Source: an archaeon
GTDB taxonomy: Archaea > Nanobdellota > Nanobdellia > Woesearchaeales > GW2011-AR9
Direction of reading: 5' to 3'
DNA: 45,521 nucleotides
NCBI GenBank assembly: GCA_018696395.1
Contig: JABHQR010000007.1
Location: forward strand, 1 to 45,521
Shown here one piece after another: positions 40,695 through 45,521 of the stretch. Made by a program: the position numbers and the translations under genes. Below the pieces are notes generated by a model. That model had not been told where the DNA came from. It ran no database searches and saw nothing but the letters and a program-made list of their open reading frames with translations. Position 1 is the stretch's first letter; the number at the start of each line of letters is the position of its first letter.

Positions 40695-43358
40695 ATGACT
40701 TTTGATATTATCATTGGTAGATCTAAACATGACGTTGCAAAGTTTGGAAAAAGAGGCACTATATTTGTAGCTAAACAGTATGTTCAAATGGGACAAACAA
40801 CTTCTCTTTCTAATCCAGTTTATATGGATGTTGCAGGAGCACACGTAGTATTTATTGTGGGCAAGAGGGGGTCGGGAAAGTGTTTATTAGGAGATTCAAT
40901 AATTACATTAAGTAATGGAAAACAGATAAAAATTGAAGATTTAGATAAAAATAAAAATAAAATCATGTCATTAGACAACAATTTAAAAATTATTTCTAAA
41001 CGTAAAACTAATTTTCACAAAAGATCTGTTAAAGAGATTATAAAAATTAAATTAAAAAGTGGAAAATCAATAAAATTGACCCCAGAACACCCTTTACTAA
41101 CTATAGATGGTTGGAAACCAATAAAAGAGATTAACAAAGATACAAGAATTGCAACCCCTAGAATTATAAACTGTTTTGGAAATAACAAAATTAGTAAGCA
41201 TGAAACTAAATTATTGGCTTATCTGATTGCAGAAGGCCATATGGATAATGGATTTGTTCTTTTTACAAATAAAGACAACTTAATTATTCAAGAATTTAAA
41301 AGATCAGTTAAAATATTTGACTCTTCATTAATTATAAATAATCATTCTTCAAAAGAATCTTTAAGAATTGTCCAGTATAAAAAACGTAATACCAAATTAG
41401 CAAAAAGAAATGTTAAAGGTCAATTTGAAAAAGGTAGTAAATTCGAACATAAAACTTCATTGAGGGAATATCTCGAAAAACAAAAATTGTACAAAAAAAA
41501 ATCAATTGAAAGATTCTTACCAGATACAATACTTGAAGCACCAAAAGAAAAAATTATTTTATTTTTAAATAGATTATTTTCATGTGATGGTTCAATCTAT
41601 AAAACTAACAACAACTGGTTTATTAGTTATGCTTCTTCATCAAAAAGGCTAATTTTAGATGTTAACCACTTATTGTTAAGATTTGGGATTATTGGAAATA
41701 TCAGAAAAAAGAGAATTAATAGATTCATATCATACGAAATTCAACTTTATGGAGTAAATGTAAAACAATTCATTCAAGAGATTGGATTTTATGGGATAAA
41801 AGAAAAAAAGTCCAAAATTGCAATTAAATATCTTAATAAGAAGAAAAACAATCCAAATAATGATACTATTCCAAAAGAGATCTGGAAAAAATTTAAACCA
41901 AAAAGTTGGGTTGAAATTGGAAAGGCTCTTAATTATAAAATACCTAAATCAGTAAGAAGTAGCATTAATTATTCTCCAAGTAGAGATAAGTTAAAAGTTA
42001 TTGCAAAAGTAGAAAAAAATGACCAATTATCAGACCTTGCAAATTCAGACATTTATTGGGATAAGATTATTAGTAAGAAAAAAATAAAAGGAAATTTTAA
42101 AGTATATGATTTAACTGTTCCAAAAACACATAATTTTATTGCAAACGACATAATAGTCCATAATTCTTACACTATGGGTTCTATTGCTGAAGGATTAGCT
42201 GACTTAGACCCAGAAATTAAACAAAATTTATCTATAGTTCTTCTTGACACCATGGGAATTTATTGGACCATGAAATATCCTAACTTTCAAGATTCAGAAT
42301 TAATTAAAAAATGGGGATTTGATCCAAAAGGTTTAGATGTTAAAATTTATACACCTTCTGGATTTTATTATAAGTACAAAGACCAAGGTATTCCCACAGA
42401 CTTCCCATTTTCAATACGGCCATTAGATGTTGATCCCGATGATTGGTGTAGGGCATTTAATATTTCACCAAGTTCTGCAGAAGGGGTCTTAATCACCAAA
42501 GTCACCCAAATTTTATCTTCAAAAAAAATTGAAATTAGTCAAGGTAATTTTGAAAATTATTCTTATTCCGTTGATGAAATGATTGAATTAGCAAGAGGAG
42601 ATACTGAAACAGGCAAAGTGACTTCTTCAGTTGTAGTTAATTTGTTAGAAAAAGCAAAAGGATGGGAAATCTTTTCAAAAGATGGAACACCATTGAAAGA
42701 TATTGTTTCAGGTGGCCAAGTAACAGTATTAGATGTAAGTCCTTATGCAACAATGTCCTCAGGGTGGGAGATTAAAGCTTTAGTTGTTGGATTAATATGC
42801 CGTACACTATTTAATCAAAGAATGTTATCAAGAAAAACTGAAGAATTTAAATCGGTTGACTCAGCAATGCATTATTTTTCTAAAGATATTGATAAAAAAA
42901 TGGAAGACCCTTTAGTTTGGGTAGCTATTGATGAAGCTCACGAACTTTTACCAAGAGAAGGTAAAACTGCTGCAAGTGATGCATTGATTACTATTCTCAG
43001 AGAAGGTCGACAACCAGGAATTTCATTGATTTTAGCAACACAACAACCTGCAAAAATCCATACAGATGTTATGACTCAATCAGACGTAGTAATATCGCAC
43101 AGACTTACAGCAAAAATGGATACTGAAGCTTTAGGATTACTTATGCAAAGTTATATGCGTAAAGGTTTAGATCAAGAGATTAATTCCCTACCAAGATTAA
43201 AAGGGGCCGCTGTAATTTTTGATGATTCTAACGAAACAATTTTCCCAGTTCAAATGAGACCAAGGTTTACTTGGCATGGTGGTAGTAGTCCAACCGCAAT
43301 TAAAGAAAAGAAAAATAATTCCGATGATATATTAAAAAAAATTAAAGATTTAGAATAA
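40695..43358 (+). CDS. herA: HerA-family DNA-translocating ATPase containing an intein
   Basis: An 887-residue precursor; removal of the intein (63-490) gives a 459-aa HerA-like hexameric ATPase. The N-terminal barrel segment IFVAKQYVQMGQTTSLSNPV leads into Walker A GKRGSGK|SYTMGSIAEGL, with the intein exactly between Lys and Ser. Walker B is LVWVAIDEAHELLP and the arginine-finger region is EGRQPGISLILATQQPAKI. HerA with NurA resects DNA ends in archaea; NurA is not in the window. TATA-like CTTTTTTAATC lies about 26 nt before the ATG, and no Shine-Dalgarno is present. ATPase function would depend wholly on protein splicing. Confidence 0.94.
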   Translation: MTFDIIIGRSKHDVAKFGKRGTIFVAKQYVQMGQTTSLSNPVYMDVAGAHVVFIVGKRGSGKCLLGDSIITLSNGKQIKIEDLDKNKNKIMSLDNNLKIISKRKTNFHKRSVKEIIKIKLKSGKSIKLTPEHPLLTIDGWKPIKEINKDTRIATPRIINCFGNNKISKHETKLLAYLIAEGHMDNGFVLFTNKDNLIIQEFKRSVKIFDSSLIINNHSSKESLRIVQYKKRNTKLAKRNVKGQFEKGSKFEHKTSLREYLEKQKLYKKKSIERFLPDTILEAPKEKIILFLNRLFSCDGSIYKTNNNWFISYASSSKRLILDVNHLLLRFGIIGNIRKKRINRFISYEIQLYGVNVKQFIQEIGFYGIKEKKSKIAIKYLNKKKNNPNNDTIPKEIWKKFKPKSWVEIGKALNYKIPKSVRSSINYSPSRDKLKVIAKVEKNDQLSDLANSDIYWDKIISKKKIKGNFKVYDLTVPKTHNFIANDIIVHNSYTMGSIAEGLADLDPEIKQNLSIVLLDTMGIYWTMKYPNFQDSELIKKWGFDPKGLDVKIYTPSGFYYKYKDQGIPTDFPFSIRPLDVDPDDWCRAFNISPSSAEGVLITKVTQILSSKKIEISQGNFENYSYSVDEMIELARGDTETGKVTSSVVVNLLEKAKGWEIFSKDGTPLKDIVSGGQVTVLDVSPYATMSSGWEIKALVVGLICRTLFNQRMLSRKTEEFKSVDSAMHYFSKDIDKKMEDPLVWVAIDEAHELLPREGKTAASDALITILREGRQPGISLILATQQPAKIHTDVMTQSDVVISHRLTAKMDTEALGLLMQSYMRKGLDQEINSLPRLKGAAVIFDDSNETIFPVQMRPRFTWHGGSSPTAIKEKKNNSDDILKKIKDLE
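40881..42164 (+). mobile_element. Intein with LAGLIDADG homing endonuclease
   Basis: 428 codons in frame inside herA. The first residue is Cys (CLLGDSIITLSNGKQIKIED, block A). Block B has LTPEHPLLT with the TxxH motif. Blocks F and G read VYDLTVPKTHNFIAND and IIVHN, with the terminal Asn; the +1 extein residue is Ser. The two endonuclease motifs are LLAYLIAEG (173-181) and FLNRLFSCDGS (290-300), both with an acidic residue, so the endonuclease may still be active. All splicing residues (C1, H-N, S+1) are present. The base composition matches the host gene, suggesting an established insertion. Confidence 0.95.
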
Positions 43359-43401
43359 AAAAAACATAATGATAATAATACTTGAAAAATAATTTATAAA
43401 A

Positions 43402-43920
43402 ATGATAAAGAATATTTGTACAGAGATCTTCATTAGAAAATCTAAAATTGAAGATTTAGAAGAAATTTATGAAATATTTTTGGAGTTAGCTAAATCTGAA
43501 GATAAAGCCACTAAATTATTAGATAATAAACTAATGAACTTAAGAAAAAGAAAAAAAGAGTTCAAACAACTTTCTAAAAAAGACATATTAAAATCAATTA
43601 AATCTAGAAAATCAATTTGCTTAGTTGCAGAAGACACCAAAAAGGAAAAAGTGATTGGATATTGTTATTTCACATTAAATAAAAGTTGGTGCAACTTCTT
43701 TGAAAAACCACCAATAATATATCTTAATTCTATTGTAATTCAGAACAGATATAGAAAAAAAGGAATTTCTTCATTATTTCTTAAAAATGTAAAAAAAATT
43801 GGTAAAAAAGAGAAGTGTCGTTATATTTTATTAGATGTTATTAGTACAAACCCGGCAAAGAAAATTTATCAAAAATGGGGATTTAAGTCATGTACAGAAA
43901 CTATGTTTAAAAGATTATAA
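43402..43920 (+). CDS. GNAT-family N-acetyltransferase
   Basis: A 172-aa acetyltransferase fold. An N-terminal strand IFIRKSKIEDLEEIYEIFLE is followed by VIGYCYFTLNKSW and motif A YLNSIVIQNRYRKKGISSLFL, with the Q/R-x-x-G-x-G/A pattern (here RKKGIS) for acetyl-CoA. The end has NPAKKIYQKWGFKSC. The lysine-rich region about 45-75 is longer than usual. The substrate cannot be told. Confidence 0.9.
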   Translation: MIKNICTEIFIRKSKIEDLEEIYEIFLELAKSEDKATKLLDNKLMNLRKRKKEFKQLSKKDILKSIKSRKSICLVAEDTKKEKVIGYCYFTLNKSWCNFFEKPPIIYLNSIVIQNRYRKKGISSLFLKNVKKIGKKEKCRYILLDVISTNPAKKIYQKWGFKSCTETMFKRL

Positions 43921-43992
43921 ACTTCATTAACTAAACAAATTTCTATTAAAAAAACACAAAATTTTAATACCTATTACTTATTTATTACACTT

Positions 43993-44403
43993 ATGGGAAT
44001 TTTTGATAAGGTTATGTTTTGGAAAAAAGATAATGATTTTGATTTTGATAAGCTAACCGACACTAATTTTAATGATTCAAAACCATTACAAGATAACACC
44101 AGTTTAGATCAAAATAGTTCGGACCCCTTTGGAGATCAAAATAATCCAGTAACACCAACAAATCAACCTCAACCTCCAGCAATGAACACACCAAGTCCAT
44201 TTCAACAAAATACCCCACAAGATCAAAAACTAGATAAACAAGACCCTAATTTTAATTATCAATTACCTAACAGAGACCTAGAACTAATAAGTAGTAAGTT
44301 AGATACCATTAAAGCAATACTTATGTCACTTGATCAAAGAACTTCTAATTTAGAAAAAATAGCTGGCGTTGGTAAAAGGAAAGACGAACATAATTTATGG
44401 TAG
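43993..44403 (+). CDS. Disordered DPANN-type protein with C-terminal helix
   Basis: A 136-aa protein. MGIFDKVMFWKKD opens it, then about 75 residues rich in Asn, Gln, Pro, Ser and Asp (low complexity), and a C-terminal helix (LELISSKLDTIKAILMSLDQ, then RTSNLEKIAG) with a final Trp. The layout of a short anchor-like start, disordered middle and conserved helix fits a family I associate with Woesearchaeota/Pacearchaeota-like genomes. Function is unknown. A TATA-like TTTTAATACC lies about 27 nt before the ATG. It is followed by lspA after 6 nt. Confidence 0.7.
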   Translation: MGIFDKVMFWKKDNDFDFDKLTDTNFNDSKPLQDNTSLDQNSSDPFGDQNNPVTPTNQPQPPAMNTPSPFQQNTPQDQKLDKQDPNFNYQLPNRDLELISSKLDTIKAILMSLDQRTSNLEKIAGVGKRKDEHNLW

Positions 44404-44409
44404 ATTATC

Positions 44410-44901
44410 ATGATAATTAAATTTAAAAAAATTAACAATTATTTGATTCTTAAAAAAAAATATTTTATTCCTATTTTAATAATTTTATTAACTTTATTTG
44501 ATCAATTAACCAAATTTATTATTTTAAATTCACAACCCAATTTTAAAATGTTGATATTCAACATTTCCCTTGTTAAAAATACAGGTGCTGCATTTGGAAT
44601 TTTAAAAAATAATTCTTTAATGTTGGGTATTTTTTCATTAATTGTTTCTTTTGTAATGATCTATTACATTATTAAATCAAAAGAATTTTCATTGCAAATT
44701 ATAATCTCATTATTGTTAGCTGGAACTTTTGGAAACATGATTGATAGATTATTTAGAAATTATGTTATTGATTTTATTGGAACTTCATTCTGGCCATCAT
44801 TTAATTTTGCAGATTCATTGATAACTATTTCTGGAATTTTAATAATGATTTATTTAATAAAAGAAGAAATTGAAAAAATAAAAAAAAGTATTAAACACTA
44901 A
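44410..44901 (+). CDS. lspA: Signal peptidase II (lipoprotein signal peptidase)
   Basis: A 163-aa aspartic membrane protease with four membrane helices. Family motifs: ILLTLFDQLTKFII (conserved Asp), SLVKNTGAAFGILKN (N-x-G-x-x-F-G), GTFGNMIDRLF and PSFNFADSLITI, the last two with the catalytic Asp pair. LspA cleaves lipoprotein signal peptides in bacteria and is uncommon in archaea, so horizontal transfer is plausible. No Lgt homologue is in the window. The start ATG lies 6 nt after the previous gene, and the end overlaps the convergent surface protein gene by 4 nt. Confidence 0.93.
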   Translation: MIIKFKKINNYLILKKKYFIPILIILLTLFDQLTKFIILNSQPNFKMLIFNISLVKNTGAAFGILKNNSLMLGIFSLIVSFVMIYYIIKSKEFSLQIIISLLLAGTFGNMIDRLFRNYVIDFIGTSFWPSFNFADSLITISGILIMIYLIKEEIEKIKKSIKH

Positions 44902-45521
44902 ATTGCTTCTGCAGTGTAAGTAAAGGTTGCAGTCTTACTCCCAGTTGGAGCTTCCTGAGGAATAGTCAACTGAAAATCAACATCAAAAACATCAGTCCCA
45001 TCAGTAGGTTTCATATTACTACATAATAACACAGTAGATTTAGTAGTATAATTCGCTAATTCAAGCCAACTAGTTTGTTCAGTACCGATACAAGAATCAC
45101 CATCAAGTTCTTCCATTTTCACTTCAACCATTGCATTATCTCCAGGGCATGTTGCACCACTTGCACCACATAACCATTCTTCAGCATCTGCAAGAGTATT
45201 CATACTAACAGTAATATTAACAGGAGATGAACCAGTGTTATTTAATTGATGAGTATCAATTACAGAAGCTACAAGCCCCCCTGTTGAGTTAAGCCAATTA
45301 AGAGGTGGCACACCGGAAGTTCCAACAACAGCAGTTGAAGAGGTCCCATTAACATAACCACTACCTATATCAATTTCAGCATCATCCACATTCAAACCTA
45401 CGTTAGCCAAAATTTCTAATGTGGTGTTACCTGTATCAGTTGCACTTGATGTTACTGCACCACTTATTACCATCCATTGTCCGCCGACTTTACTGATCTC
45501 ACTAACACTCATAATGGTTCC
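44898..45521 (-). CDS. C-terminal part of a surface protein (partial)
   Basis: The frame is open to the right edge, so the true start lies beyond the window; the ATG at 45512 is probably internal. Over 204 residues the sequence is acidic, Thr/Ser/Gly-rich and beta-strand-like (VISGAVTSSATDTGNTTLEI, LTIPQEAPTGSKTATFTYTA) with N-glycosylation-type sites (NTT, NGT, NST, NIT, NYT) and four Cys (for example CGASGATCPG). This is typical of archaeal S-layer or pilus-like surface proteins with Ig-like folds. It shares direction and likely class with the partial gene at the left edge. No named family is assigned. Confidence 0.8.
   Translation of the reverse strand, partial: GTIMSVSEISKVGGQWMVISGAVTSSATDTGNTTLEILANVGLNVDDAEIDIGSGYVNGTSSTAVVGTSGVPPLNWLNSTGGLVASVIDTHQLNNTGSSPVNITVSMNTLADAEEWLCGASGATCPGDNAMVEVKMEELDGDSCIGTEQTSWLELANYTTKSTVLLCSNMKPTDGTDVFDVDFQLTIPQEAPTGSKTATFTYTAEAI

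Noticed and set aside
1-45521. Circular closure: the gene cut at the left edge continuing into the one cut at the right edge
   Set aside because: Both run leftward and are of similar type, but direct joining puts 100 nt between the ATG at 91 and the ATG codon at 45512, which is out of frame. The gene content is also chromosomal, not that of a 45-kb plasmid.

Overview
The window looks like chromosomal DNA of an AT-rich DPANN-type archaeon (Woesearchaeota/Pacearchaeota-like; G+C roughly 30 % by eye). Archaeal signatures are fibrillarin, a Trm5-type tRNA methyltransferase, archaeal GluRS and TrpRS, NAC, Sec61-beta, SecF-SecD, DnaG-type primase, RIO1 kinase, a KH protein, topoisomerase VI A and B, HerA and an archaeal RNase P RNA. 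Many genes have a TATA box 25-30 nt upstream of the start codon (leaderless mRNA). Others use a GAGGTG Shine-Dalgarno. The lineage is inferred from gene content, not from a database search.

Layout. 1-1250: the start of a leftward surface-type protein and a membrane-anchored P-loop ATPase. 1331-3630: trm5, fibrillarin and a small Lys/His-rich protein. 3654-5875: leftward redox cluster (TrxB, VKOR, membrane thioredoxin, ferredoxin). 6031-8337: nucleotidyltransferase-HEPN protein, cation/proton antiporter, small membrane protein. 8492-11425: GluRS, a winged-helix protein, a CYTH protein. 11511-14517: SecF-SecD and a small Cys-rich anchored protein. 14514-17527: GrpB-like protein, membrane protein, and a MinD-like ATPase with two small helical partners. 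17644-18591: NAC, Sec61-beta and RNase P RNA. 18653-22743: small unknowns, a ParB-like and a TraB-like protein, a PRC-barrel protein, membrane proteins, a small NTPase. 22829-27129: TrpRS, a TldD-like protein, a short NFACT protein, and tRNA-Cys with an intron-containing tRNA-Arg. 27282-33741: two small genes; RIO1, KH protein, Top6B and Top6A; a HAD hydrolase and an unknown. 33814-43358: a genome-maintenance block with a RecB/Cas4-like Fe-S nuclease divergent from a degenerate B-family polymerase, two candidate ncRNAs, DnaG, and HerA carrying an intein in its Walker A motif. 43402-45521: GNAT, a disordered DPANN-type protein, signal peptidase II, and the end of a surface protein.

How the genes fit together. 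VKOR, the anchored CPHC thioredoxin and TrxB form a disulfide exchange set at the membrane. SecDF, Sec61-beta and LspA serve export, and surface proteins at both edges are plausible clients. NAC, the NFACT protein, Trm5, fibrillarin, RNase P RNA, tRNAs and two synthetases serve translation and RNA maturation.

The most unusual observations are: (1) a chain of six perfect or near-perfect helices in a 370-nt promoter-to-T-run interval before dnaG; (2) a 70-nt candidate sRNA with two anti-Shine-Dalgarno CACCTC motifs ahead of a 16-bp hairpin; (3) a nuclease and polymerase-like gene pair firing from one near-palindromic TATA element; (4) an intein splitting the HerA P-loop between Lys and Ser; and (5) a bacterial-type LspA.
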